Below are positions 1-9,200 of a stretch of DNA of 64,000 nt, piece after piece. This DNA comes from Saccharothrix carnea (GTDB lineage: Bacteria > Actinomycetota > Actinomycetes > Mycobacteriales > Pseudonocardiaceae). Location of the stretch: assembly GCF_003014735.1 (NCBI RefSeq), contig NZ_PYAX01000002.1:248001-312000 (forward strand), in the 5' to 3' direction. Position 1 is the first letter of the stretch. Each line of letters begins with the position of its first letter. The position numbers were made by a program, and so were the translations under genes. The notes under the pieces are model-generated. The model made no database searches and was not told the DNA's origin. It was given only the letters and a program-made list of their open reading frames with translations.

Positions 1-461
1 GCGCGCTGGACGACGGGCGCAGACCCGCCGCCGAGATCGCGGCCCGCACGGGACGGAGCGCGTCCACCGTGCGCCGGTGGCTCAACGAGATGGTCGACGG
101 CCGGTTGCTGTCGCTGCGCTGCGAGGTCGCGCAGCCGATCACCGGCCGGCCGATCGCGGCGACGTTCTGGGCCAGGGTGCCGCCGGACGAACTGGACCGG
201 ACCGGGACGGCGTTGACCGAACTGCCGGAGGTCCGGCTGTGCGCGGCCGTCACCGGGGCGGACAACCTGGTGATGACGCTGTGGCTGCGCTCGCTGGGCG
301 ACATCCAGCGCTTCGAAGCCGAACTCGCCCGGCGGCTGCCCGCACTCGCCCTCACCGACCGGGCCGTGACGTTGCGCGCGGTGAAGCGGATGGGGTGCCT
401 GCTCGACGACGCGGGCCGGATCACCGACGTGGTGCCCGTCGACCCGTGGGCCGGTCCGTGA
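1..461 (+). CDS. Lrp/AsnC-family transcriptional regulator, 3' part
   Basis: The reading frame is open from base 3, so the start lies upstream of the window and about 152 codons are visible. The first 30 residues are the end of a winged helix-turn-helix (EIAARTGRSASTVRRWL). They are followed by an AsnC-type ligand-sensing domain with alternating strands and helices. Members bind DNA as oligomers and sense amino acids or other small molecules. The stop is 20 bases before the next start on the same strand, so co-transcription with the glycosyltransferase is plausible. The target and ligand cannot be read from what is present. Confidence 0.8.
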   Translation, partial: ALDDGRRPAAEIAARTGRSASTVRRWLNEMVDGRLLSLRCEVAQPITGRPIAATFWARVPPDELDRTGTALTELPEVRLCAAVTGADNLVMTLWLRSLGDIQRFEAELARRLPALALTDRAVTLRAVKRMGCLLDDAGRITDVVPVDPWAGP

Positions 462-481
462 CGTGTGAAAGGCTCAAGGTC

Positions 482-1465
482 ATGCGCGTACTGTTCGCCG
501 GTCTCGCCTCGGTGGGCCACACCTACCCGATGGTCCCGCTCGCGATCGCCGCCCGGGAAGCCGGGCACGAGGTGCACTTCGGGGTCGGTGAAGAGGTGCA
601 CCGGCCGTTGGCGGCGAACGGGTTGCGGCCGTTCCGCCCGGCGGACGCGTTCTACGAGCTGTACGCCGAGGACCTGGCGCCGGAACTGGCACGCCTGAAG
701 CCCGACCTCGTGGTGCACGGGTGGGGTGTGCCGGGTGCCGCGACCGCCGCGCGGCAGGCCGGGATCCCGGGTCTCTGGCACGGGTTCGGCCGGCTGTTCC
801 CGGACGGGATCGGCCTGGAGATGCCCACCAAGAGCGGACGGCCGCACCTGGACATCTGCCCGCCGTCGTTGCAGGACCCGGATTTCCTGGCGAACGAGGA
901 CCGGGTCGCGCTGCGTCCCGTGGCGTTCGGTGAGCCGGGGGAGCTGCCCGCGCGCGACGGTCGGCCACTGGTCTACCTCACGCTCGGCACCGCGTTCGGC
1001 ACCCCCGAACTGCTGGCCACGGCCATCAAAGGCCTGGCCGAACTGGGCGCCCGGGTGGTCGTGGCCACCGGCCGGGTGCGCCCGGAGCAGCTCGGCGCCG
1101 TGCCGGACAACGTCACCGTGCGCGCGTGGGTGCCGCAGGCGGACCTGCTGCCGCACGTGGACGTGGTCGTGCACCACGGCGGCAGCGGCACCACGCTCGG
1201 CGCGCTCGCGGTCGGCTCACCGCAGCTGGTCCTGCCCCAGGGCGCCGACCAGTTCGCCAACGCCGACGCCGTCACCGCCGCGGGCGCCGGCGCGCGGCTC
1301 CTCCCGGACGAGGTGGGCGCGGACGCCATCGCCGACCACGTGCGGACCCTGCTGCGGCCCGGCGGGCACACCGACGCGGCCCGGGTGATCGCCGACGAGA
1401 TCGCCCGGATGCCGTCCCCGGCCGAGGTCGCCCGCCGGCTGCCGGACTACGCCGACCGGGGCTGA
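482..1465 (+). CDS. MGT-type glycosyltransferase (GT-B, UDP-glucosyltransferase-like)
   Basis: This 327-residue protein opens with the GT-B N-domain pattern MRVLFAGLASVGHTYPMVPL, typical of macrolide/antibiotic glycosyltransferases. It ends with the nucleotide-sugar binding domain, where VVVHHGGSGTTLGAL is the usual donor-site signature and PQGADQFANADAV follows. ATG 482 is the only start that begins at the family N-terminus; the frame is open further upstream but that stretch reads as shadow sequence. At 327 residues it is about 60 shorter than most MGT enzymes, the shortening being in the linker and acceptor-domain half. Acceptor is unknown; small hydrophobic molecules are usual. No natural-product core gene is adjacent, so a detoxifying or tailoring role is inference. 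Confidence 0.8.
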   Translation: MRVLFAGLASVGHTYPMVPLAIAAREAGHEVHFGVGEEVHRPLAANGLRPFRPADAFYELYAEDLAPELARLKPDLVVHGWGVPGAATAARQAGIPGLWHGFGRLFPDGIGLEMPTKSGRPHLDICPPSLQDPDFLANEDRVALRPVAFGEPGELPARDGRPLVYLTLGTAFGTPELLATAIKGLAELGARVVVATGRVRPEQLGAVPDNVTVRAWVPQADLLPHVDVVVHHGGSGTTLGALAVGSPQLVLPQGADQFANADAVTAAGAGARLLPDEVGADAIADHVRTLLRPGGHTDAARVIADEIARMPSPAEVARRLPDYADRG

Positions 1466-1470
1466 TCACC

Positions 1471-1491
1471 CGGTCCGGTGAACGCGGACCG
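1471..1491. terminator. short hairpin between glycosyltransferase and mannosidase genes
   Basis: A perfect 7-bp stem (CGGTCCG / CGGACCG) with a 7-base loop lies just after the glycosyltransferase stop and 24 bases before the next start. It has no U-tract and may only attenuate read-through. Confidence 0.3.
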
Positions 1492-1514
1492 CACGTTCCC
1501 ACCGAGTTCACGTC

Positions 1515-3794
1515 GTGGAAACCACCGGCGGCCCCGCGCCGACCTACAGTCGCGCCATCCTGGACGAGATTGATCCCTTCATCGGAACGGCGGCGACCTC
1601 CCTGCCCTCGGCGCAGGGTCTCGCCGCCACTTGGTGGTGGCCGAAAGCGCAGATCGGCAACACCCACCCGGGCGCGACGTCACCGCTGGGCATGGTGTCG
1701 GCCTGCGCCTACTCCGGCGCCTACCCGACCGGCTACGGCCGGTACACCAAGAACACGGAGGGCCTGCCGGAGGAGATGTTCGACCAGGCCCAGGCGTCCG
1801 GGTTCACCCACTTCCAGCAGTCCGGCACCGGCGCGATCCGCAAGTACTACAACTACGTCCGGGTGACCCCGATGGTGCAGCAGCTGGACACCCTCGGCCA
1901 GGCCTGGCCGCTGCACGACGAGGTCGCCGAAGCCGGGTACTACGCGGCCACCCTCGACACCGGCGTCCGGTGCGAGATCACCGTCGGTGAGAAGATCGCG
2001 GTCCACCGGTACACGTTCCCGCAGCACCGCAGCGCCCGCGTGGTGGTCGACCTGTCGTGCGGCGGCCTGGCCATCGACCACGGCCGCACCGTGCCGCTGC
2101 GGGCGCACGTGGAGAGCCTCGGCCACGGCCGCGCGCAGGGCACCGTCGTGGTCGAGGGCGTGCCGCTGTCGGTGTACATCGAGGTCGACACCCCGGGCTG
2201 GCGGCAGATGCTGTGGCACGACCTCAGGCTGATCGAGGGCGGCACCCGGCTGGACTTCGACCGCATCCGGCAGACCACGCTGCGGCCGTTCGGGCTGCTG
2301 TTCCTCGGCCCGACCGCGGCCGGGCAGAGCGTCGAGGTGCGGATCGGCTTCTCCCTGCGCGGCTGCGAGCAGGCCAGGGACAACCTGCACCGCGAGTGCG
2401 GGCAGCAGCCGCCCGCGTTCGACGCCATCCGCGAGCGCACCAAGGAGCGGTGGCGCGACCACGTGGACCGGATCGAGGTCGAGGGCGGGTCACCGGCCAG
2501 GCGGCAGGTGTTCGCCACCGCCCTGTACCACTCGCTGATCAAGCCGTGCTTCGCCGACGACGAGAGCCCGTTCTGGCCGACGTCCGGGCCGTTCGCGTTC
2601 GACGTCTGCACGATGTGGGACATCTACAAGACCCAGGTGCCGCTGCTGTCGGCGATCGTGCCGGACCGGGCGGTCGACCTGCTGGAGTCGCTGATCCGGG
2701 TGTGCGAGGAGGAGGGCAACTTCCCGATCGGGTACCGGATGGCGCGGGGCGCCGACCGGTTCTTCCGGCAGGCCAGCGCGCTGGTGCACACCGCGTTGGC
2801 CGACGCGCACGCGTTGGGCCTGGGCGACCTGGACTGGAACTGGGCGCTGGTGCACATGGAAGCCGACCTGCGCAGGCTGTACGGCGAGGACTTCTACGAG
2901 CACGGTGTCGTGCACCCGATCTCGCACACCCTCGACCTCGCCTACGCCTACCACTGCACGGCGGGTGTCGCGCGGGCGCTCAACGACCACCGCCTCGCCG
3001 ACGACCTCGCCGCCCGCAGCCTGCTGTGGACCAACGCGTTCGACCCGGCCACGGGACTGCTCCAGGACTCGTCGTTCTACGAGGGCGGCAAGTGGAACTA
3101 CTCGTTCCGGCTCATGCACGACATGGCCGGGCGGATCGCGCTGGCCGGCGGCGACGACGCGTTCGTGGCCATGCTGGACGCGTTCTTCGGCTACGGCGCC
3201 CCGCCGGTGACCCAGCCCGGCAGGCTGCCCGACCCCGCGGAGATGGCGGTCGGCTACGCGTTGAACCGGTTCGAGGGCCTCAACAACGAGCCGGACATGG
3301 AAGCGCCCTGGTCCTACCACTACGCGGGCCGCCCCGACCGCACGGCCGAGATCGTGCACGCGGCGCTGACCTGGCAGTTCGGCACCGGCCCCGGCGGGTT
3401 GCCGGGCAACGACGACTCCGGCGGGCTCAGCTCCTGGTACGTGTGGGCCTCGCTGGGGCTGTTCCCGATCGCCGGGCAGAACCTGTTCCTGGTCAACGCG
3501 CCCGCGTTCGCCCGCGCCACCATCCACGTCGGCGACCGGGACTTCGTCGTGGAGACCAGGGGCCACCGCGAGACGCCGATCAGCTCGGACGGGCTGGAAC
3601 GCGTGCCGCCACCGCAGTACGTGCAGTCCGCCCGGCTCAACGGCGAACCGCTGGACGTGGCGCACCTGAGCGCCACCGACGTCCACGCGGGCGGGCGGCT
3701 GCAACTCGAACTCGGCCCCGAACCCTCGGCCTGGGGCCGTCGGGTCCGGCCGCCGTCACCGTCCCAACCCTCCGCACCGGGAGCCCGCCCATGA
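1515..3794 (+). CDS. GH92 alpha-1,2-mannosidase family protein
   Basis: A 759-residue protein that fits the GH92 family of calcium-dependent exo-alpha-mannosidases. The N-terminal beta-sandwich begins VDPFIGT-like (IDPFIGTAATSL) with NTHPGATSPLGMV. The catalytic (alpha/alpha)6 barrel carries NEPDMEAPWSYHYAGRPD and then GNDDSGGLSSWYVWASLG, both hallmark motifs with the acid/base and metal-site residues. There is no signal peptide, so it should act in the cytoplasm, on imported mannosides or host glycoconjugates. The GTG at 1515 is the first start in frame; METTGGPAPT precedes the conserved domain closely. Its stop overlaps the next start (ATGA at 3791), so it is translationally coupled to a GT4 glycosyltransferase. 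Confidence 0.9.
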   Translation: METTGGPAPTYSRAILDEIDPFIGTAATSLPSAQGLAATWWWPKAQIGNTHPGATSPLGMVSACAYSGAYPTGYGRYTKNTEGLPEEMFDQAQASGFTHFQQSGTGAIRKYYNYVRVTPMVQQLDTLGQAWPLHDEVAEAGYYAATLDTGVRCEITVGEKIAVHRYTFPQHRSARVVVDLSCGGLAIDHGRTVPLRAHVESLGHGRAQGTVVVEGVPLSVYIEVDTPGWRQMLWHDLRLIEGGTRLDFDRIRQTTLRPFGLLFLGPTAAGQSVEVRIGFSLRGCEQARDNLHRECGQQPPAFDAIRERTKERWRDHVDRIEVEGGSPARRQVFATALYHSLIKPCFADDESPFWPTSGPFAFDVCTMWDIYKTQVPLLSAIVPDRAVDLLESLIRVCEEEGNFPIGYRMARGADRFFRQASALVHTALADAHALGLGDLDWNWALVHMEADLRRLYGEDFYEHGVVHPISHTLDLAYAYHCTAGVARALNDHRLADDLAARSLLWTNAFDPATGLLQDSSFYEGGKWNYSFRLMHDMAGRIALAGGDDAFVAMLDAFFGYGAPPVTQPGRLPDPAEMAVGYALNRFEGLNNEPDMEAPWSYHYAGRPDRTAEIVHAALTWQFGTGPGGLPGNDDSGGLSSWYVWASLGLFPIAGQNLFLVNAPAFARATIHVGDRDFVVETRGHRETPISSDGLERVPPPQYVQSARLNGEPLDVAHLSATDVHAGGRLQLELGPEPSAWGRRVRPPSPSQPSAPGARP

Positions 3795-5059
3795 GCAGGC
3801 CGAACCGCCGCCTCGTCATCGTGGTCCGGGCCGACCCGGTGATCTGCGGCCACTCCGGGGAAGCCCGCAACCTGGCCGAGGTCGCCCTGACCCGCGGCTT
3901 CGACGACGTGCGGCTGCTGACCTGGCCGATACCGGCGTTGCAGGCGGCGGGGCTGCCGCTCAAGCCGCTCGACCGGATCACGCCCTACAGCGCCGGCATC
4001 ACCGTGGAGCGGCCCGAGCCGGTCGGCGACTACCGCGTGCCGGACGGCCGGTACATGGCCGGGCTGACCGGCCGCCTGGTCGAGCTGCTCGCCGAACCGG
4101 TGCCGACCACGTGCCTGTCGATGTACCTCGCGCCGCACACGGCGGTCGTGGGCGAGGCCGTGGCGGCGGCACGGGCCGCCGGGTTCCGGCCCGACGTCCG
4201 CACCATCGCGAAGGCGGTCGGCTCCGACGTCACCAACGTGATCCGCTCGTGCCTGCGCGAGGGCCGGTTCGGCGCGGCGGTGGCGCTGTTCACCACGTTC
4301 CTGGCCAACGACCAGGTGATCGCGGTGTCGGAGTACACCCGGCAGGAGATCGTCGCCTCCGCCGAGGCGGTCGACGCGCACTGCGGCACGCGCCTGGCCG
4401 ACGAGTGCCGCGCGCGGGTCGAGGTCAGCTACCCGCCGATCGACACCTCCGCCTACCTCGACCTCGACCCCGCGCGGGTGGACGCGGCCCTGGCGCGACG
4501 CGGCCTCGACCGCGACGGCTACGTGCTGTTCCTGTCCCGGGTGGCGCGGGCGAAGGGCGTGCACGACCTGGTCGCGGCGTTCGCCCGGTCACGGTCGCGG
4601 TCGGCGGTGAAGCTCGTGGTCGCCGGGAGCGGACCGGCGCTGGAGGAGGTCCGGGCGCTCACCCGGGACGACGACCGGGTGGTGCTGCTGTCGGACGTGG
4701 ACGACGAGGAGAAGCCGCTGCTGATGCGCGGCTGCGCCGCCTACGCGTTGCCGACCAAGCCCGAGCCGGACTTCGTGGAGACCTTCGGCATCGCGTTGAC
4801 CGAGAAGATGCTCGCGGGCGGCGGACCGGTGATCACGACGCTGACCGGCGGCACCGGCGAGGCGGTCGGCGGCACGGCGCTCATCGTGGAGGCGGGCGAC
4901 GTCACCGGCCTCGCCGCCGCGATCGACCGCGCGGTGCTGGAGCTCTCAGCCGAGGAGCGGCGGCTCATGGCGGACCGGGCGCGGGCGCACGCCCTGTCGT
5001 TCGACCGGGCGCGGGTGTTCGACGACCTGTTCGCCACGTCGGAGCCCGTGCCGGGCTGA
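3791..5059 (+). CDS. GT4-family glycosyltransferase
   Basis: A 422-residue GT-B fold protein. The C-terminal half has the GT4 donor domain: VLFLSRVARAKGVHDLVAAF, then an EX7E-like stretch (EPDFVETFGIALTEKMLAGG) followed by the gatekeeping TGGTGEAVGG segment. The N-terminal half (VIVVRADPVICGHSGEARNL) differs from ordinary sugar transferases and resembles the group that acts on small glycosides. Start ATG overlaps the GH92 stop by four bases. Pairing of a retaining transferase with an alpha-mannosidase suggests making and trimming of a mannosylated compound or storage glycan; this pairing is seen, its meaning is inferred. Confidence 0.82.
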   Translation: MSRPNRRLVIVVRADPVICGHSGEARNLAEVALTRGFDDVRLLTWPIPALQAAGLPLKPLDRITPYSAGITVERPEPVGDYRVPDGRYMAGLTGRLVELLAEPVPTTCLSMYLAPHTAVVGEAVAAARAAGFRPDVRTIAKAVGSDVTNVIRSCLREGRFGAAVALFTTFLANDQVIAVSEYTRQEIVASAEAVDAHCGTRLADECRARVEVSYPPIDTSAYLDLDPARVDAALARRGLDRDGYVLFLSRVARAKGVHDLVAAFARSRSRSAVKLVVAGSGPALEEVRALTRDDDRVVLLSDVDDEEKPLLMRGCAAYALPTKPEPDFVETFGIALTEKMLAGGGPVITTLTGGTGEAVGGTALIVEAGDVTGLAAAIDRAVLELSAEERRLMADRARAHALSFDRARVFDDLFATSEPVPG

Positions 5060-5168
5060 ACCTCCCGCCGGACCCCGCACCGACCGGACCCGCGTGATCG
5101 TCGTCGTTAGTCTGATCATCTGCGACGACGGCGGGGGTGGCGGCATTCAAGGTGGCGGCGATGTCGGT

Positions 5169-6518
5169 GTGGTGGACGAGGGGGCCGGGGCGTCGACGGT
5201 GCGCCGGGCGCGGGCGGTGCTGGCGATCGGGCCGTTCCGGCGGCTGTGGGGCGTCACGTTCCTGTGCAGCGTGGGTGACTGGCTGTCGCTGCTGGCGTTG
5301 ACGGGGCTGGTCACGAAGCTGGCCGCGGGCTACGGGTGGGAGGGGTTCGCGCTCAGCGCGGTGGTGCTGACCCAGCTGCTGCCGGGTGTGCTGTTCGCGC
5401 CGCTGGGCGGTGTGCTGGCCGACCGGTTCGACCGGCGCAAGGTCATGGTGGCGTGCGACCTGGCGCGCGGTGGGCTGTTCCTGTCCATCGCGTTCGTCGG
5501 CACGGCGTGGTGGCTGTTCGTGGCCAACTTCCTGGTCGGCTGCTGCGCGATGCTGTGGATCCCGGCCAAGGACTCGGCCGTGCCGAACCTGCTGCGCCGA
5601 CCGGACCAGGTCGACACGGCCAACCAGCTCGGCCTGGTGATGACCTACGGCATCGCCACGGTCAGCGGGTTCAGCCTCTACTCGCTGATCGCGGGCATCC
5701 CCGGCTACCTCGGCGTGCGCGACGGCGACCTGGAGTTCCGCATCGCGATCATCGCGGTCGTCGTCAACGGCCTGCTCTACCTGTCGTCCGCGGTGCTGAT
5801 CGCGGTGCGGATCCCCGAGCTGTCCGGCCGGGTCGTCAGGCCGGACCGCGGCGACGGCCCGGGTTTCCTGGTCATGATGCGCGACGGCCTGCGGTACGCG
5901 TGGGGTACGCCGTTGCTGCGCGGCCTCGTGATCGGCATGACGGGCGCGTTCGCGGCGGCGGGCGCGGTGATCGGCAGCGCCAGGCACTACGCGACGAGCC
6001 TGCGCGGCGGCGAGAGCGCGTACGGCACGCTGTTCATCGCGGTGTTCCTGGGCTTGGCGGCGGGGATGGCGACCGCGCCGAAGCTCGCCCGCCGGCTGAC
6101 CTACCACCGGCTGTTCGGCGTCATGATCGTGGGCGCGGGTGCGGGCCTGGTGGTCGTGTCGCTCGCGCCTCACCTGTGGTTCGCGCTGATCGCGGTGGCG
6201 GTGGTGGGGGGCTGCGCGGGGGTCGCGTTCCTCACCGCGCTGACCATCATCGGCACGCGGGTGGAGGACGCCCTGCGCGGCCGGATGGTCGCGCTGGTCC
6301 AGTCGCTGATGAAGCTCGTCCTCGGCTTGTCGACGGTTCTCGGCCCGCTGGTGGTGACCCTGGTCGGCCCGACGGTCGTGACGGTCTTCGACCGCTCGTT
6401 CGACGTGGACGCCACCCGGCCCGTGCTGCTGGGCGCGGGCGTGCTCGCGGCTCTGGTGGGCCTGGTGTCGTACCGGCAGATGGACGACCGGGTTCCGTCC
6501 TCTTCGGACAGTCGGTGA
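5169..6518 (+). CDS. MFS transporter (NreB/enterobactin-exporter-like, 12 TM)
   Basis: An integral membrane protein of about 450 residues with twelve predicted hydrophobic segments, beginning after RRARAVLAIGPFRRLWGVTF and carrying the MFS loop motif GGVLADRFDRRKVMVACD between segments 2 and 3. The family contains exporters of siderophores, metals and drugs driven by the proton gradient. The open frame extends back to GTG 5094, but that stretch holds glycine-rich, non-family sequence and a GC-rich dyad. I place the start at GTG 5169, behind GGTGGCGG. It follows the GT4 gene by about 110 bases on the same strand and may export the product of that pair (inference). Confidence 0.82.
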   Translation: MVDEGAGASTVRRARAVLAIGPFRRLWGVTFLCSVGDWLSLLALTGLVTKLAAGYGWEGFALSAVVLTQLLPGVLFAPLGGVLADRFDRRKVMVACDLARGGLFLSIAFVGTAWWLFVANFLVGCCAMLWIPAKDSAVPNLLRRPDQVDTANQLGLVMTYGIATVSGFSLYSLIAGIPGYLGVRDGDLEFRIAIIAVVVNGLLYLSSAVLIAVRIPELSGRVVRPDRGDGPGFLVMMRDGLRYAWGTPLLRGLVIGMTGAFAAAGAVIGSARHYATSLRGGESAYGTLFIAVFLGLAAGMATAPKLARRLTYHRLFGVMIVGAGAGLVVVSLAPHLWFALIAVAVVGGCAGVAFLTALTIIGTRVEDALRGRMVALVQSLMKLVLGLSTVLGPLVVTLVGPTVVTVFDRSFDVDATRPVLLGAGVLAALVGLVSYRQMDDRVPSSSDSR

Positions 6519-6525
6519 CGCGTCG

Positions 6526-7908
6526 TCAGCGACGGTCCTCGACGCGGGCCAGCACGCGTGCTTCGGCCTCGGTGAGCGGTGGGTCCGTCGCCGGTGGCCG
6601 GCCCGGTCCGCGCAGCGCGCCGAGGATCACGCGTGGTGACAGCATGAGCGTGCGCAGCGGCTTGGACAGGGTGTAGGCGTCGAGCTGCGCCCGGGTGACG
6701 GTCGGGCGGCCGGTGGCCGCGAGCACGAGCCGGTCGAGGTAGCGGTCCCCCAGGCGGGTGGCCCAGCCGCGGCGGGGACCGATCGTGTCGGGGTAGCGCA
6801 GGTCCTGGGCGACGGCCATGGCCCACGGGTCGTCCGTGACGCGGGCGAACCGGCGTTGGAGCCGCTGGGCGGCGAAGCCGTGCTCGGCCACGCCGTCGCG
6901 CAACGCGACCGCCTGCCGTGCCGCGACGGTCATCCCGTGCCCGTACACGGGGTTGAAGGTGCACGCGGCGTCGCCGATCACGACGAAACCGGAGGGCCAG
7001 GGGGAGAGGCGTTCGTAGTGGCGACGGCGGTTCACCGTGCCGTGGAACCCGAACGGGCGGCCGAGCGGTTCGGCCGCGCCGATGAAGTCGGCGATGGCGG
7101 GGTGGCGCAGGCTCCGGGCGAACGCGTGGAACGCCTCCGGGCTGGTCCCCGGCTCGCCGCCGCGCGTGCCGCCGAGGCTGACGATCCACCGGCCGCCCTC
7201 GATCGGGACGAGCGCGCCGCCCTCGGCGAACCGCGACGTCCGGGGGTCGGCTTGGACGTTGACGCCCGGGAACCCCTCGCCCGCGCCGGGCGGCAGGCGG
7301 AACAGGCACGTCGAGTAGATGATGCCGGAGTCGACGCGTTCCTCCCGGACGGGCGGTAGGCCGAGGTCGGCGAGCCAGAAGTCGGCCTTGGACCCGCGAC
7401 CGGTGGCGTCGACCACGAAATCGGCGGCCAGGTCGCGCTTGAGACCGGTGTCGCGGTCGCGGACGCGTGCTCCGGTGATCTTCGCGCGGTCGCCGAGCAG
7501 GCCGACGACGTCGGTGGCCTCGACCAGGTCGACCCGGCCGAGCACCCGCCGGCGCACCGCGGTGTCGAGCAGGGCACGGCTGCACCCGATCAGGTACTGC
7601 ATCTCGGCCAGCCGGGGCAGCCAGCCGGAGTGGGTGAACACGAGCATCCGGTTCGGCATGCCCAGGTGCTGTGCGCCCGCGTCGAGCAGGCTCTGGGTGA
7701 GACCGGGCAGCAGGTCGTCCAGCGCCCGGCTCCCGCCGGCCATCAGGACGTGGGCGTGGCGGGCGTGCGGGACGCCCTTGCGGTCGCCGTCGTCGGTGAA
7801 GCGGTCGCGGTCCACGACCGTGACGCGGTCGACGTGCGGTGCCAGGGCGGTCGCCGCGAGCATCCCGGCCAGGCTGCCGCCGAGGACCAGCGCGTGCGTG
7901 GTCGGCAC
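6526..7908 (-). CDS. FAD-dependent oxidoreductase / monooxygenase-like
   Basis: A flavoprotein of 460 residues. The N-terminus THALVLGGSLAGMLAATALA is a Rossmann FAD-binding loop. VDRDRF follows as the acidic strand 2 end. A later GDAACTFNPVYGHGMTVA matches the FAD ribityl-contact (GD) motif of PHBH-type monooxygenases. GTG 7908 was chosen because AAGGAG sits six bases before it; a GTG at 7929 also overlaps the preceding stop (GTGA). It is the last gene of the minus-strand XRE / IrrE-like / membrane-protein operon, an arrangement I recognise as recurrent in actinomycetes. Substrate unknown; it may act on a lipid or quinone-like compound handled by the membrane protein (inference). Confidence 0.8.
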   Translation of the reverse strand: MPTTHALVLGGSLAGMLAATALAPHVDRVTVVDRDRFTDDGDRKGVPHARHAHVLMAGGSRALDDLLPGLTQSLLDAGAQHLGMPNRMLVFTHSGWLPRLAEMQYLIGCSRALLDTAVRRRVLGRVDLVEATDVVGLLGDRAKITGARVRDRDTGLKRDLAADFVVDATGRGSKADFWLADLGLPPVREERVDSGIIYSTCLFRLPPGAGEGFPGVNVQADPRTSRFAEGGALVPIEGGRWIVSLGGTRGGEPGTSPEAFHAFARSLRHPAIADFIGAAEPLGRPFGFHGTVNRRRHYERLSPWPSGFVVIGDAACTFNPVYGHGMTVAARQAVALRDGVAEHGFAAQRLQRRFARVTDDPWAMAVAQDLRYPDTIGPRRGWATRLGDRYLDRLVLAATGRPTVTRAQLDAYTLSKPLRTLMLSPRVILGALRGPGRPPATDPPLTEAEARVLARVEDRR

Positions 7909-7925
7909 GGAGGGCTCCTTCCGGT

Positions 7926-9200
7926 TCACCGTCGGGTCACGGCGTCGGTCGCGTGGCCCGGGCCGGTCGTGCGGTCGGCGCCGTCCGCTCGGTCCGCGTC
8001 GGCCAGGGCCGCCGCCACCACCGGGCCGACGAACGCCTCGGCCACCGCCACGAGCCGGGCCCGTTCCCCGGCGAACGCGTGCTTGGCCTGGAGCGGTTCG
8101 TCCTGCTCGGACACTTCGCCACCGCCCGTGGCGCTGCCGCGGGCACGGGCTGCCAACGCGGCCTTGATGTGGGCCGCTTCCGTCGCCGCCCGCACGTCGT
8201 CCTCGGCCAGGCCGAGCTCGGCGGCCCGCCGCGAGAGCGCACCCGCCACCGCCGCGTCACGGCCCGCCCGCAGCTGGTGCAGCCAGTCGTTGATCTCGAT
8301 GACCCGCCAGAACAGCCGGTGCTCGGGGTCGAACCTCTCCCGCAGCGTGGCGGGCACGTGCCGCATGCCCGGGTCGACCGCCCGCAACGCCCGCCACAGC
8401 GGACGCAGCCGCAGGTGGTCCCGGACCGCTTCCCGGCCCCGCCCCACCCGCTCCGCCACCTGCGACAGTCGTGGACCCCACGCGGCGATGCTCGCACCGA
8501 CCACGACGACCGGCACGGCGAGCGTGAGCGTCCGGGGCGCGGCGACGCTCCACGCGTCCAGCTCCGCGCCGAACCAGCTGCCCACCACGGCGACCAGCAC
8601 CAGGACGGCGTAGACCGAGCCGATCAGCACGCCGACCGCGTTGAGGCGCAGCCCTCGCCGCAGCCACGGCTGGTCGTCCGGCGTCTCGTCGGCCCACAGC
8701 CAGCACAGCCGGACGACGTTGAGCAGCCCGGCGAGGTAGGTGACGTGGTAGAGCACCAGCAGTTCGGCCAGGTAAGGGGCGTCGGCGAACGCGGCCGGGA
8801 AGTCGCCGTGGTGCTCCTCGTCCGGCGAACCGAGCACGAACAGCACGACGACCGCGGCCAGCACGACCGCCGAGGCGACGAGCACCTGCCGGGTCGTCCG
8901 CCACGCCCGCGCGGGCGGGTGCCGCCAGTACAGCAGCATGGCCTGGTTCGCGGCGACGAACGCGATGCCGAAGCCGTACACCAGCAGCACCGACAGGTTC
9001 GGCACGCCGGTGAACCGGTCGAAGTTCACCCCGACCACCGGCGCCAGGAACAGGAACGCGGGCGCCGCCGTCACGCACGCCAGGCAGATCGGCAGCACGG
9101 CGGGCCGCAGCTCGGGCGGCGCCTGCCGGAACGCCCGGTACTTGTGCGCCAGCAGCGCCAGCACGCCGCAGGCGCTGAGCAGGTACTGCACGTCAGCCAC
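7926..9200 (-). CDS. MAB_1171c-type membrane protein with C-terminal DUF6545-like domain
   Basis: A 424-residue protein with about seven hydrophobic segments in residues 1-245. A soluble, mostly helical C-terminal half follows (RERFDPEHRLFWRVIEINDWLHQL is the best conserved part and matches what I know as DUF6545). The family is annotated as putative transporter but no activity is known to me. It overlaps the IrrE-like gene upstream by eight bases and abuts the FAD oxidoreductase downstream, so the three are co-translated. The C-terminal domain faces the cytoplasm if the N-terminus is outside. Function unknown; role as a receptor or channel controlled by the cytoplasmic domain is inference. 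Confidence 0.75.
   Translation of the reverse strand: MADVQYLLSACGVLALLAHKYRAFRQAPPELRPAVLPICLACVTAAPAFLFLAPVVGVNFDRFTGVPNLSVLLVYGFGIAFVAANQAMLLYWRHPPARAWRTTRQVLVASAVVLAAVVVLFVLGSPDEEHHGDFPAAFADAPYLAELLVLYHVTYLAGLLNVVRLCWLWADETPDDQPWLRRGLRLNAVGVLIGSVYAVLVLVAVVGSWFGAELDAWSVAAPRTLTLAVPVVVVGASIAAWGPRLSQVAERVGRGREAVRDHLRLRPLWRALRAVDPGMRHVPATLRERFDPEHRLFWRVIEINDWLHQLRAGRDAAVAGALSRRAAELGLAEDDVRAATEAAHIKAALAARARGSATGGGEVSEQDEPLQAKHAFAGERARLVAVAEAFVGPVVAAALADADRADGADRTTGPGHATDAVTRR

Noticed and set aside
5094..5168. N-terminal extension of the MFS transporter
   Set aside because: The stretch is glycine-rich, includes the dyad CGTCGTCG...CGACGACG and precedes the conserved start of the family; more likely promoter/leader.
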